DNA of 64,000 nucleotides from Chrysopilus asiliformis (taxonomy: Eukaryota; Arthropoda; Insecta; Diptera; Rhagionidae): the NCBI GenBank assembly GCA_964034945.1, contig OZ035962.1:87584650-87648649 (forward strand), written 5' to 3'. Below the pieces are notes generated by a model. It was not told the origin of the DNA. It saw only the letters and a program-made list of their open reading frames with translations, and searched no databases. Of this stretch, positions 1 through 11,842 are shown piece by piece. The position numbers were made by a program, and so were the translations under genes. Position 1 is the stretch's first letter. Each line of letters starts with the position of its first letter.

Positions 1-520
1 TTTACGCTCTTCAGATTCTATAAATAATGGCAACGGAAATTGTAACACCAGTTATGAAAACAAAAGCGCCGCAGGCAAAATTTTTGAAACAAGTAGATGC
101 CCCATTTATGGAAAACTATTATAACGTTTAATTGCAAATTCCGGGACAAAAGTTAATTGAAAATTAATAAATAGAAAATTCCGGGACAAAAGTTTTGTTC
201 CCGGGACATCGCGACAATTTAGAAAACTGTCACTTTAAACTTATGTTTAACAAAACCTGTGTTTAAAAAGGGCTTTGAATACGCGCCAACGACTTTAAAG
301 ACTTTAGACCCGAACATTTTGAGAGCCACATTCACATGTCTTGTGTCTCGGCCTGTGCTGTTGATGCGCTGCAATACTTTACAAATGCTGCAAATCCAAC
401 CATGATTCTTAATCCATGTAAAACTATAGGTTCAGTAGCGGAGAAGAAAATTATTCAGTTTGGAGGGCTCTAATCTCGTCTTAAACTCTGGTCTCGTGTT
501 AAACTCTAGTACTTACCAGA
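1..520. other. No gene seen; short repeats only
   Basis: Nothing coding is recognisable. The phrase AAATTCCGGGACAAAAGTT occurs twice (about 136-195); the second copy is followed by TTGTTCCCGGGA, forming a short foldback. An 18-base duplication built on CTCGTGTTAAACTCT lies near 472-508. Confidence 0.5.
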
Positions 521-529
521 GGAGAAATC

Positions 530-1875
530 AAAAAAAAAAATGTTTGATGTGAACAGCACATACCTTTCTTTTACAAATCCTACGTTTTTATGCAATTTAC
601 GAGTAGGGGAGAGCGGGGCCGAAAGTTCCCTTGGTAAGTTGTTCCGATCGAAATTGCGCCAATATGAAAAGAGATAGGTATGCGTTTTAAAAACGTTACG
701 TGATGTCAAGTAACTGTGCATCTTTGGCAGCCAGTTTAGTACCCACCACTACGTTGAGGGGGTGGCTGTGGTGAGTGAGGTTCTTATACGTCACGGAAGT
801 AAATATTTTCGTCTTCGCATTTTTTGGTCTTTTTTGATAATTATGGAAGCTACCACTATTGTGAAGTATTTTATAATAACTAATTAAAGTCATAAAACGT
901 TGCGTAATGTGGTAGTGGTTTTTGTTATCACGCAAGGACAAAACTTTACATTGACAGAATTTGGAAAAAATGGGGCTAGTTGATCCGTTTCTTTGGGGCT
1001 AGTTGTGACTAGGAAAAACAGAGCCTATACTATTTCTTTTTACTATTTACACATGATTTTCGATTTAAAAAAAAAATGAGAGCCGGAGAAAAGCCAGTAA
1101 CCGTTTTCAACAATGACCAAAAAGCAATACTAGTAGAATATCTTGTGAAAAAAAAAATTTAAGTTTTTTTAACGTTTTTTGAAGAATGTTTGTTTTAGTT
1201 GATTTTTTAAATAAATGTACAAAATGAATAAAATAAATGGAGTTTTGTCAATTTAAAAAAACTGTACATTTCCTTTTAATATAGCTACATGTTTAGCTAC
1301 ATGTTAATTGCCCCAGCAGTAGAACAATTGACCCCGAATTGGGGCAAATTGTGCCTTTCCGACTTGCTTCACAAAAATTGTTGTGTACTAAAAAATAATA
1401 AAAAAAAAGCCAAAATGACTTTAAATCCATAAACTATAGACCTTATAGTCTTATCATTTCTAGAAGTCAATTTGATTGCATTATGTTATATCGGTGTATT
1501 TTGCAAGTTTTTCAAAATCGGAACTATCGGCCCCGCTCTCCCCTACACTATAAACCGACAAAAAAAATTTTAGTTTTAAAAAAATACGATTTTTTTTTTT
1601 ACAAAATCTGAAATATCTCGATAATGGTAAAAGATATCGATTTGCGGTAAAAGGGAACAATGTAGAGAATTTTAATACCTTTAATTCTGCCATTAACTGT
1701 TACAAAAAACTGATTTTTTAAAAACACGGTATATCTCGATAACGTATTGAGATACGGAGTTCTAGTAAAATACAAATATGTGGAAAAATTTAATATCTCC
1801 AACTTTTGTCATACATAAGTGTACTGAAAAACTCGTAGTTTCGGAGTAAATCGTGAAAAGCGAAATTCCGAATAA
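530..1875 (-). repeat. F1 repeat copy, 3' part, interrupted by element A
   Basis: 530-604 carries the F1 end block (TGTGAACAGCACATACCTTT on the plus strand). 1546-1875 carries the F1 interior, with its phrases 'tacaaaatctgaaatatctc' and 'actgaaaaactcgtagtttc'. The same order occurs uninterrupted at 30880-31440. The GTCY segment and 5' end are missing here. Confidence 0.6.
606..1543. mobile_element. Inverted-repeat element A, TA-flanked, 938 bp
   Basis: The left end GGGGAGAGCGGGGCCGAAAG and the right end read inward, GGGGAGAGCGGGGCCGATAG, match over about 24 bases with one difference. TA lies directly outside both ends (604-605 and 1544-1545). The GGGGC phrase of the ends recurs inside as GGGGCTAGTTGATCC and GGGGCTAGTTGTGAC (about 972-1008) and, reversed, around 1308-1360. 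The outside flanks join into an F1-type 3' segment, so it is an insertion. No coding potential is visible. The TA target fits Tc1/mariner-like elements but does not prove it. Confidence 0.75.
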
Positions 1876-1894
1876 AGTAAAAAGTATTCAATTT

Positions 1895-2221
1895 GTGTAG
1901 GGGAGGGGGAAGGGGTGGTCCGATTAGATTTTGATGTATGGATGAGTTATGTAAAGTCCAATTCTAAACACATTTTATCTTCTCAAATTTTTCAATACGA
2001 CTACCGTTTTCTAGAAAATTGTTAAACATAGTTTCGTTGGTATGGGGGAGGGAAGGAGAAATGATATAATTTTGCTCGTTTAAGACCTTAGCATGGGTAG
2101 ACGAGACACATAACTATAGAAAATTTCAAGTCTCTAGCTCAATCCTTTCGAAAGTTATGGTGTTCAGAGAGAGAGACGGACGGATGGACGGATGGGCAGA
2201 CGGGCAGACGGGCAGACGGGC

Positions 2222-2257
<36 letters not shown>

Positions 2258-2410
2258 GGACAGACAGACGGACAGACATACGGATATACGGACGGACATG
2301 CGAAAATCAAAATCTTTTGTGATTCTTAACACCCTGGTGTTGTTCGTTTTTGTGTCCGATGATTAGTTCAATGCGCTACAAACGGTATAGTATATCTAAT
2401 ATAGGGTATA
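1895..2410 (-). repeat. F5 repeat copy with a GTCY microsatellite (2165-2300)
   Basis: Read on the minus strand it starts TTTTTATACCCTATATTAGA and runs through 'accagggtgttaagaatcac', a GTCY/TGTC microsatellite and 'agcgagactTgaaatttt'-like core to the tail 'ccatacatcaaaatctaatc'. Related copies occur near 14.4, 29.8 and 45.7 kb. Reading frames across the microsatellite are repeat peptides, not genes. Confidence 0.7.
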
Positions 2411-4490
2411 AAAAGTAAAAAAATTGAGAAAAATTTTCCGAAAACTTTTGTGAACGCGAGTCTTTTTACTGCGTATAAAATAATACAAAGTTGTGTTTTT
2501 AAATACATTAAAAAAAACCTGCTCAGTTTTTTAAACGCTTTTTTTTACCCTAAAACCAGTTTTTTTTAAATAAAACAATTTGTTGTTTACTCGTACAGCC
2601 AATATGTGTGTCATAATTTATCACAAATACGGCATCACTAATTGATAGTTAAGGAAGGCAGTGTGTTTCGGTTCAATTCAGGTAAAGAATATTTGCAGCA
2701 GGTAACCGTCGATCGTGTTTGAATGCTATTTAGTGTGGAATTAGTGTTGCCAGCGGATTTATGTTATCTAATATTACCCCTGAAGCAATTCCTTTATCCG
2801 TAATTGTAAATTGGCGTGTGGACAAATATCGTTTTGTTGTTAAGCCGAAAGTAATACATTTATCTCCCCCTTTAATACTCCCCTTTCTCACCAGCCTTTA
2901 ATTTAGATACAATAGAAATAGAAACATTGTTACCAGCAATAATATAACACAATTTAGTATCTCTTACGTATGTTGTTGTTGTTCTTTTTTTGTTATCTAG
3001 AATAGAGCAAAATAGGTGTCTGATGGATATGAAAGTAACGAGGAGTAGATACAGGTATTCCCTATCGTATATCTTTCTTAATTGAGTCTGCGGCCCAGGT
3101 AAGTCTGAGACTGCGGCCGGGAGGAATATTCTTAATGGTGCAGGAAAACCGCTAGATCTTTGCGTGTTTAACAGTCATTTGACGGAAATTTACTTAGGAA
3201 TATTGTAGCAAATGGACCTTCTGCCCCTCCCTTCTCGGTCAGCGGAAATATTTCCCGCAACTAAGTTTTTTCTGGTCGATTTTTCCGTTCCAGCTGATAG
3301 TGAAAAAAAACGGTCAGAAACGTCGAAATTCTGCCATTGGCACGGAAGCTTTTTTTTCGAATTTTTGGAATTTTCTTCGTCTCGAAAAACGATGGGAAAT
3401 TTTTTCTCGGTCAACAATTTTAGGCCGGTTTTCTGGCGGAAGCCACAAAAATTTGGGTCGTGGGGCTTCTCTAGATTACTTTCGACGTTATCTTGAGCAA
3501 ATATTAATATCAATTTGACATGTCGATTGCTGTTACCTGAGCTGATATCTGGGAATCATTTTTCACCGCGGAGTTAAGCGTTTATTGCGTGATCGATGCC
3601 ATAAATTCCCTGATATTGGCTTGTAGTTTATTCCAGTTGAATAGCATTCGGCGAGTCTCGAATTGAGTCCAAATCCACCTCGAATTTGGTGTAATTTTCG
3701 ATTGTTCAGGTGTCGAACGACAATTTGATAATGAAAATTACTTCTGATAATGGAATACTTGTTACGATATTTGAACACCTTTCCTACAAACTGTTTTTTA
3801 TACGATTTTTTTATGGTTTTTGGTACAAATTTAAATGCAAGGTCAGTGGGTTTATCAGGAAATTATTTCAATATGAATTTTTTATGCAAATTTTTTGATG
3901 TTTTGATTAAAAAAACGAAGCGAACTTTCATGCAAATTTTTTAAACTGGATCAAAGTTTTAAATGAGATAAACATTTGCTATGTATTGAAAAGTCATCAT
4001 CCAGCGAATTAATATTCTTTTATACCAATTGAAAGTTTTTGGTGAAGATAAAACAATATCTAGTGTCAGGGGCGTAGCTATAGATTTATCATAAATGGAG
4101 GGGGGTTGGAGTAAGAGCCAAATCTGCTAAGTGTTGAACAGAGCTGTCAAACTCAATTGGCACATTGAGTTAACTATACCCAACCCCGGGCCGCATACAA
4201 AAAAAATACGGTAACAGTTCTTTAATATTAGCACTGATATTTAACTAAAAAAATACTGTCTAAACGTAAGAGGCGCATTAGCCGCAGTCGAAATTTCTTT
4301 GAAAATCTTCTCTGGACGTACAATTTTCACTCTCCGTTCTAAAAAAAATGATAAAACGCATTTTTGTGTATGCTTAGAAATTCCAACCAATCGATTTTTG
4401 TATGTGAATATCTAGTTATAAAAGGCTTCTTAGTTCTTCAGTATGCAACAAAAATTGCGCCGCAGGCATTATTTTTATTTAAAAAATACA
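2411..4490. other. No gene or repeat recognised
   Basis: Unremarkable AT-rich DNA. Open frames near 3190-3520 overlap on both strands and show no recognisable domain. A CTGCGGCC-rich patch lies near 3090-3125. Confidence 0.4.
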
Positions 4491-4498
4491 TACAGGTA

Positions 4499-4541
4499 GA
4501 AAATATTGCGCCGCAGATAAAAACTGCGGCGCAATATTTTC
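4499..4541. repeat. Perfect 18-bp stem hairpin
   Basis: GAAAATATTGCGCCGCAG faces CTGCGGCGCAATATTTTC across a 7-base AT loop. GCGCCGCAGGCA-like phrases also occur near 66 and 4456, and related CTGCGGCG phrases near 39965 and 40018, so this may be part of a small dispersed hairpin family. Confidence 0.75.
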
Positions 4542-4746
4542 GCTGCGCTAGCCTGTCCACAATCTTGTCGGGTTTTATATACCTGCGCTTCTCCAGAAAT
4601 GCTAAGAGCTATTTTCCTATAACTAATCTTTTTCAATGGAATTTTTTTGAGCAGACGATGTTGACACGGGAAGTGTGGCCAACATTTTCAAAAGCTGAAT
4701 ACACCAGCGGAAAAAAATAAACAAAATTTTAGTCACATTTATTTGA

Positions 4747-5215
4747 TACTAGAATTCGGACCCGCCTTCGCCCGGCTAAAAGCGCGAGTAGAAAAAACCT
4801 AGGAAAACAAAATTCAGTTGGTTATAAATTCGATAGCCCAGAATAGGATGGTCTGTGTTTTTTTTCAGTCTTTTTCTCTTCTGAAAATTGTTTTCAAAAA
4901 TTAACAAAAATACTGATTCACTTCGCCCCCTCCCCTTACTCTCCCCACCACTCGGTCAACTTTTAAATGGGGATATGTTAGATAAGGACCCCGAGAAATA
5001 TCTGTTCCGAATTTCAGGCCAATTGGTTCGGTAGCTTTCCCGCGAAAGAGTAACATAGAAGAGAAAGTAAGCTTCGGATTCACTTTACTCCCTCTTCTTA
5101 GGGCTACTTTCCAATAGGTCTATATTGGAACCAGGCCCACAGTGAACATCCATGCTAAATTTCAGTTCAATCAGTTCAGCCGTTTTCACGTGAAAGAGAA
5201 ACAGCAGACACCAAC
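4747..5215 (-). mobile_element. Degenerate Helitron-like element
   Basis: The left edge, CTAGAATTCGGACCCGCCTT followed by CGCCCGGCT, is a decayed form of the CTAG-plus-hairpin 3' end seen at 14.0, 20.6 and 24.1 kb. Inward are the family phrases 'ttgaaactgaacTgatt'-like, 'cgtgaaagagaaacag' and 'ccccttactctccccacc', also present at 20.7, 35.1 and 45.4 kb. No Rep/helicase gene is present, so it is non-autonomous. Confidence 0.5.
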
Positions 5216-5315
5216 TATTTTTTAATATGTTGATATGATTTCGAAACCCCTCCCCTCATATAAGAGATATCGACTTCCGGTGAAGGCAAAAAATTTATGA
5301 GAATTTTATTGTAGG

Positions 5316-5520
5316 GATAAAATGAAATTAAAATAAAAAACAGCTTTTATTTTTAAAAAATGGAAAATAATTTTTTTGAACGCCGTATATTGGAGATAAA
5401 AGCGAAATAAAATTTATGTTGTATTTATAATATTTATCACGCTTTTATTTCTGATACACGGAGCCCAAAAAAAATTTTTTTTTTCATTTTTGGTACATTG
5501 AAATAAAAGCTTTTTTTATT
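5316..5520. repeat. AT-rich hairpin element with long arms
   Basis: The inward arms contain AGCTTTTATTT, a run of A/T, then a CGTATAT/ATACACGG block and AAAAGCG, meeting around a 36-base loop. The arms are imperfect but about 75 bases long. A related hairpin with TTTTTTGGGTGCTGT lies at 10522-10680. Confidence 0.45.
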
Positions 5521-6493
5521 TTTTTTAAACTACTCCGAATTTTGGTTTTAAGTATTTTTACGTGATTTTGTTTTTTTCGGCTGAATCTTTTGCCTTTAAA
5601 CTTTTCTTCGAATTCTATTTTAAATTTCTTCCTACACCAAATTTAAATTTATCTTTTTTTTTTGGAGCAAAAAAGGACCCTTCCTGACTTAATTAATTCC
5701 TTTGAAATGAAAAGGAAACTTATAACTTTTTTAGGGCTTCGAAGTGGAAAAGCGTCATCTCTCCAGGAAAATCTTTCTCTCGTAAAAGTTATTTTTAATT
5801 ATGGTCTTTCAATATTTCGATATCAGGCAATTAAACTTGCTCGAGATTTCCCAGTTACCCTATCTCAGATGATAAAAAAGGCGAAACGAAAAACACGCGA
5901 CTAGCCTTCAAAAATTTCACCACAAAATCCGATTCAGAGTCACAGTCAGGGTGAGGGTGATTCGCTTTACTGTGCGAAAATCTCTGTGGTTTATTTTTAT
6001 TAAGGGAAACATTTTCCCAAGTCTATTTATGGCTACAAGTTAAATGTCAATCTGTTATCGCAAATGGGAACCGTGTTTTTTTTTTAACTTGCCGGTCTAT
6101 TTATACAAATTTGTAAACCAAATAGGAAATCTATTTTAGCGATAAAAATCTGTACGATATTTTATTTATTTTTCCTAATGCTATTACGGTGTTGTTTAGA
6201 AAACATTCCAATGTGAAAATTTCTATCTACACATGCGAACACATGCGATTAGTACAAAAATTATATTTAAATGTTTATCTCGAAAAACGAAAAATCATAA
6301 ATTTGACGTCAATTTTCCCCAAGAGAAAAACCAGAGATTTTACACTCATTCGGATTGGATATGGAAAATTGATGCCAATATGAATAGAATTTTCAGAAGC
6401 TTAAATGATAATAATTGCTACCGAATGGGATAACGAACTAAAATTGTGGTAATTTGTGTCGTCATGTTTTCTGTTTTTCTCGAGAACGGGAGA
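5521..6493. other. No gene recognised
   Basis: AT-rich sequence with several short open frames, none carrying a recognisable motif. The open frame at 5662-5904 begins with a non-ATG codon and has no identifiable domain. Confidence 0.4.
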
Positions 6494-7880
6494 TTTTTAC
6501 TTTCTTATACGTAGCATAATAAATTATTGTATTTGTGAAAAATTTCGACCTCTTAATTTTGCCTAAATAACATTTCCCCGGCACTCCTGAATCGATTGTT
6601 GCATTATTACAAAAATGTCTTTCTGTGTGTCAGTCCGTTTGTCATGCCGTCAGTCCACCAGTTTGTAATGCTGTCAGTCAGTCTCTCAGTCAGTCAGTCT
6701 GTCAGTCTGTCAGTCTGTCAGTCTGTCAGTCTGTCAGTCTGTCAGTCTGTCAGTCTGTCAGTCTGTCAGTCTGTCAGTCTGTCAGTCTGTCAGTCTGTCA
6801 GTCTGTCAGTCTGTCAGTCTGTCAGTCTGTCAGTCTGTCAGTCTGTCAGTCTGTCAGTCTGTCAGTCTGTCAGTCTGTCAGTCTGTCAGTCTGTCAGTCT
6901 GTCAGTCTGTCAGTCTGTCAGTCTGTCAGTCTGTCAGTCTGTCAGTCTGTCAGTCTGTCAGTCTGTCAGTCTGTCAGTCTGTCAGTCTGTCAGTCTGTCA
7001 GTCTGTCAGTCTGTCAGTCTGTCAGTCTGTCAGTCTGTCAGTCTGTCAGTCTGTCAGTCTGTCAGTCTGTCAGTCTGTCAGTCTGTCAGTCTGTCAGTCT
7101 GTCAGTCTGTCAGTCTGTCAGTCTGTCAGTCTGTCAGTCTGTCAGTCTGTCAGTCTGTCAGTCTGTCAGTCTGTCAGTCTGTCAGTCTGTCAGTCTGTCA
7201 GTCTGTCAGTCTGTCAGTCTGTCAGTCTGTCAGTCTGTCAGTCTGTCAGTCTGTCAGTCTGTCAGTCTGTCAGTCTGTCAGTCTGTCAGTCTGTCAGTCT
7301 GTCAGTCTGTCAGTCTGTCAGTCTGTCAGTCTGTCAGTCTGTCAGTCTGTCAGTCTGTCAGTCTGTCAGTCTGTCAGTCTGTCAGTCTGTCAGTCTGTCA
7401 GTCTGTCAGTCTGTCAGTCTGTCAGTCTGTCAGTCTGTCAGTCTGTCAGTCTGTCAGTCTGTCAGTCTGTCAGTCTGTCAGTCTGTCAGTCTGTCAGTCT
7501 GTCAGTCTGTCAGTCTGTCAGTCTGTCAGTCTGTCAGTCTGTCAGTCTGTCAGTCTGTCAGTCTGTCAGTCTGTCAGTCTGTCAGTCTGTCAGTCTGTCA
7601 ATCTGTCAGTCTGTCAATCTGTCAGTCTGTCAGTCTGTCAGTCTGTCAGTCTGTCAGTCTGTCAGTCAGTCAGTCAGTCAATCTGTTTGTCCGTCAGTCT
7701 GTCAATCGGTGTACAAGACTTCTCAAAAACTAATAGAGCTAGAGCTATGAAATTTTACAGGCATGTTTGGCCCTAGAAAGGGTTATAGTGTACTCGGAAA
7801 TTGCGCAAAAACGTAGATTTTGTATAAGAAAGTTATGTGCTATTCACATCAGCTATTTTTTTTTGGAGATTTTTTCGGAA
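6494..7880 (+). repeat. F1 repeat copy carrying a giant 8-bp satellite
   Basis: It starts TTTTTACTTTCTTATACG, then 'aaaatttcgacctcttaatt', then 'gattgttgcattattacaaa' and the satellite. After it come 'tgtacaagacttctcaaaaa' and 'ctaatagagctagagctatg', and the end block 'tttgtataagaaagttatgt'. Other copies are at 40.5 and 33.0 kb (reverse), with partial copies at 0.5, 24.0, 42.8, 46.6 and 57.1 kb. Confidence 0.75.
6694..7667 (+). repeat. (GTCAGTCT)n satellite, about 120 copies
   Basis: The 8-base unit is repeated without a single change for roughly 900 bases; the first substitutions (CAATCTG) appear near 7600 and 7615. Because 8 is not a multiple of 3 and the forward unit has no stop, all three forward frames stay open and spell one periodic peptide (SLSVCQSV). 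This is a repeat, not a gene. Confidence 0.97.
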
Positions 7881-8072
7881 AAACTGTCGCAGAACAATTT
7901 AATAACTTTTCTCTGACGGCATTAAAAATGCCTTAAACCGCGGAAAACAAGAATTATTTCAGTCTCAAGTGGTTAATTGGCTCTAAAAAGCTAACTAAGA
8001 ATTTGCTTGAATTTCCTTTTTCCATTTCGATTTTAAACTGGACGTATTTGTTTGGTATATTTAGTTTTTTGA

Positions 8073-8122
8073 ACGTAATAATATAGAAAGTATTGTTTTT
8101 TTTAATAATATAGAAAGTATTG
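8073..8122 (+). repeat. Short tandem duplication (about 26 bp x 2)
   Basis: AATAATATAGAAAGTATTG occurs twice, each time followed by a T-rich tail. Confidence 0.8.
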
Positions 8123-8179
8123 TCTTATTGTGTTTACCCCAGCAACATTTATGACGTTACCGGTTAACATATCTCAGTA

Positions 8180-8790
8180 TGATTACATACCGGTTACGCG
8201 ACGGCCACACAACGCGGGTTGCAGAATATATAGGGGTCACCAATTTTTTTGCTCGATGAATTTTGAGACTATCATTACAAAGCGAAACTTTTTTGTAATA
8301 CAGGTTGCAAAGTAACGGTAAGGTAAGGGTTGTTTTGTGACCGGTTGCAAAATAGCCGAATTTTAACGGTTGTTTTGTTACCGTTTGCAAAAAAAAACCG
8401 AATTTTAACTGTTGTTTTGTGGCCGGTAACAAAATAACCGAATTCCAATGGTTTTTTTTATGGCCAAGCACACAGTAACCGATATGTAATAATTTTTTTG
8501 TGACTCGTCACAAAGTAATCGAGTTTCGATGGTTGTTTCGTGACCGGTTTTTCTTGAGATCGGTGACAAAGTAACCAAGTTCCAACGGTTGTTTTATGAC
8601 CAGTCACAAAATAACCGATTTTCAACGGTTAATTTGCGACCGGTCACAAAGTTACCAATTTTGAAACTGTTTTTTTTTGCGACTGATCACAAAGCAACCG
8701 TCATATAAACAGACTTGTAGCCGCCATTTTTGCGATCAGGGTGACATTGTAACCTGAGTTGCAAATGGTTGGTTGCGTAACGTCACGGTT
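8180..8790. repeat. Degenerate tandem repeat rich in ACCGGT/TGACCGGTCACAA
   Basis: About eight to ten diverged units of roughly 45 bases alternate a 'ggttgttttgtgaccggt' segment with a 'cacaaagtaaccgaatttta' segment. ACCGGTTACGCGACGG at the left edge is shared with 17290-17310. Possible ends TTTACCCCAGCAACA (about 8131) and, inward from the right, TATTACCCAAACAGGA are weakly similar. Confidence 0.6.
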
Positions 8791-9640
8791 GACAAAAATC
8801 CTGTTTGGGTAATACCCGGTCTGTTCGAGCAGTTCTATAAAAATGTCCGTCTGTGAATCTGTCGGTGTCGCCTAGCACGCGAAGAGAGAGGGGTTCAAGT
8901 GTCCTCAGGAAAAATCATTTACTGCTCACATTAGACATATTATTTATTTTCCGTCAATCTGTTTTATTCATTTTTGTAGCAATTTTAAAAATCCCGCCTT
9001 TCATTGATGATCGCCTGAGGGAAAATCTTAGCTAGTCTTTAATTGCCACATTAAATTGTAATTGAAACGGTTTAAATTTCATTTCATTTTGCTAATTAAC
9101 TTAACAACATTTCATTTATTTTAATTTCAATTTTTTCTAATACTTGGTTTTTCTTTACATTTCAGGTAAGAAAATTGTCACGTTGTAACTTTATGGTAGC
9201 TGAAACTGCGCGAATAATTGCGATCCGGCCATATGGCAACACACCATACTGGTGGCTGCTTAAATGCTAAGGAATTTTGTAAGAAAAAGTTTCTTCACAT
9301 CACATCTATTTAAATTTTTATTACCTTTAATTAAAATTACACCTTTAAGTGTTCATTTCGCGCCGTACGCTACGCTACTGGAATCGTTTGTAAAAACAAT
9401 TGTGTCGTCATTGCGCGAATAAAAATTAAGAGGAACAAATTTCTGTTTGTTATTTTCGTAGTGGAGAGATTTTTATCACACTAATCAAATTGATTTTCTT
9501 TTTAAATAATATTAAATGTAATTGAATGTAAACAAGTGTTGGAAGATATCTTAATTAAGATATTTTCCTGGATATAAATTGAGAGATTTTTTCCGCAAAT
9601 AAAAGATTTTGTAAGAGTGGGAGAGGGGGTGGCTGTTAGT
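8791..9640. other. No gene recognised
   Basis: AT-rich DNA without recognisable coding sequence or repeat family. Confidence 0.4.
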
Positions 9641-10035
9641 AAACATCAATAAAGTCCGTAACAGATTGACCGGCAGTAGCAGTAAATGGAGAAATGCTGT
9701 TCGTTGAAACACATTGGATTTCACATGCAGTGGCAGCAACATTTTGACATTCGGTTACTAGTGTCTCAGATTTCAGATCAAATTCAGTTTTTTTGTTTTT
9801 TTGTTAATGATGTTGCAAAAATATAATTTATTAAGCACACACTAAGTCTTCAAAGAAACAGAGCATGTGCACATGCAGCAAAATTAGGATTTGAGATGAC
9901 CGAGCAACAAAAATATTTTCACTGCATGTGTCGCCATGTTGTCGGATTTCAGCCAATCAGAACATTTTGCTGTCACTGCTACTGCTACTGCCGGTCAATC
10001 TGTTACGGGCTTAAGACTTTGTTTGATGTGGACGG
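9640..10035. repeat. Inverted repeat, arms about 100 bp
   Basis: CCGTAACAGATTGACCGGCA with AGTAGCAGTA (9656-9687) is found inverted at 9980-10010. CACATGCAGTG (9721) is found inverted at about 9922. The arms are interrupted by unmatched bases. This could be a decayed inverted-repeat element. Confidence 0.5.
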
Positions 10036-10521
10036 CTCTGCGAACTGTTCGCGAACTGTTCGCGAACTCCGGTGTGTACGTGGCGTAAGAGAGTACTTAT
10101 ATTCCTATTGCCTCAAACGACATGAGAATTATATGGCAAGGCAAAAAATTCCTTATTCAACCGGAGCGATTATACTGTTTGTGTTTAATAGTGAATCATT
10201 TCTTACTCTGGGTTTTACTGGGCACAAAGGATCTTAGGTTTCAAGGCACTTGGGCGCGATCAGGTGGTATAAAACATGGCTATATTATTTAACACGTTCG
10301 TGATCAATGGATCATGAATTCTTGTTTAAATCAACTACGTTTGTGTTGAAATCAAGCAATTTCCGTGATCTTAAAATCATTGTTTTAATCAACAATGGTC
10401 GCTAAGTTAGCTAAGTCCAATGCAAAGTTGGCGGTTTTTTCAATGTAACGCCGGTATAAATGTCTTCTACTTCAGCAATGCCTGCCAACTTAGCAGAATT
10501 ATTTTGGCGCTGAAATATACT

Positions 10522-10680
10522 AAAAAGGAAAAAAATAATTTTTTGGGTGCTGTGTATTAGAAATCAATGCAAGAAAAAGCATTAAAAATAAGATGAATTT
10601 TTATCTCGCTTATATTTTTGATAAACAGCACCCAAAAAAATCTTTTTTTCCTTCTTAGAGCATTTTTTCTAAATAAAAGT
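10522..10680. repeat. AT-rich hairpin element related to 5316-5520
   Basis: AAGGAAAAAAATAATTTTTT and GGGTGCTGTGTATTAGAAAT face ATATTTTTGATAAACAGCAC and CCAAAAAAATCTTTTTTTCC around a loop near 10575-10610. Confidence 0.55.
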
Positions 10681-11842
10681 CTTTTTCAAACTTTTTTTTT
10701 GATTTTTTTTTTAAATTTTCTTTTTTAATTTTTTTGTGTTCCTTATTTAGGACCGCCCTATCGCAACGCGGGTAATAAACAGTCGGTTATAAAAAAATCA
10801 AGTCATTCAAATGATTCGACACTTTTCGTTAAAACACTCTTATCTCGACAATCGATCTCAAGTATTTTCAGTTCTTTTGCAAAATAAGAAAAAAACCTCC
10901 TTCATTTCCTCAGATTTTCTGATAATTATCCAAATTTTCATCAGTTACATCAGCTTCCAAGATTTCTTACATCAAACGCCATCAACCCAAAAGGTTTTAA
11001 AACATTGCCACGGCTTTTAAACAGGTTATCCGACATTTTTTAAATTATGCTCTGCAGCATAATGCAGATCCACTTTGCATACATCGCAACATTAACATTG
11101 AGGTCAAGGCTGAGTCCCCCTTCGCTTCCCCCGTAATGAGAAATTCGCTAAAGAAAATTTCACGCGTCAGGAACCTGAAATTCAAACTCTATTCATCGTT
11201 CGCTCGAAAATTGCAACCTGCCCGGTTTCGTTTTTCACTCTTAATTAAATTCCAATATCACTTTTTGATTGATGGACATTTCTTTTGGGCCGGTAATTCA
11301 ACGTTATTACGCTGTCATTGCAGAAATTCGCATTGCAATCAAACACCACCGATCGCCGAAAAGTGAAAACTCACCGTCACCGGGCGAGGTGATCGTTTGA
11401 TCGGTTTTGATTTCAGATTTTCACTATCGATCGGTGGGAAATTTGAAAATTACCTGAAGATTAGAAGAAATGCCAGCGAAGAAGAAGAAATTTTTTTAAA
11501 TCTTACCGATTGAACGCCTTTTGCGACGCATGAAACCATAAATTTCCAGATTTGATCTGATAACCATTTAACAACCGCGAAATTCCATAACTTACGGATG
11601 AGTGAAGTATACTGAATGAACAAAAAACAACAACATAAACTAGCATAAAAATAGCATAAAAAAAGAAGTGTTTGGCTGTGCATTATCCAACGCGCAATTA
11701 TGCAGTCATCACTGGCCGGTTTGGCGTTGAAAAGCACTTATGCTGTTATTATGACTTTGATTATAACCTAAGCTGTGTACGGGAATGATCATGGAATCTT
11801 AAAGATCCATACGCAAAAGTAGTTAATTTACAAGATACGCTA
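10681..11842. other. No gene recognised
   Basis: Several short frames without domains. The region near 11330-11440 repeats GATCG/GATCGG motifs; nothing further is seen. Confidence 0.4.

Noticed and set aside
6596..7776. Two open frames of more than 380 codons
   Set aside because: They are translations of the 8-bp satellite, open in every forward frame because the unit has no stop; the peptide is one repeated octamer.
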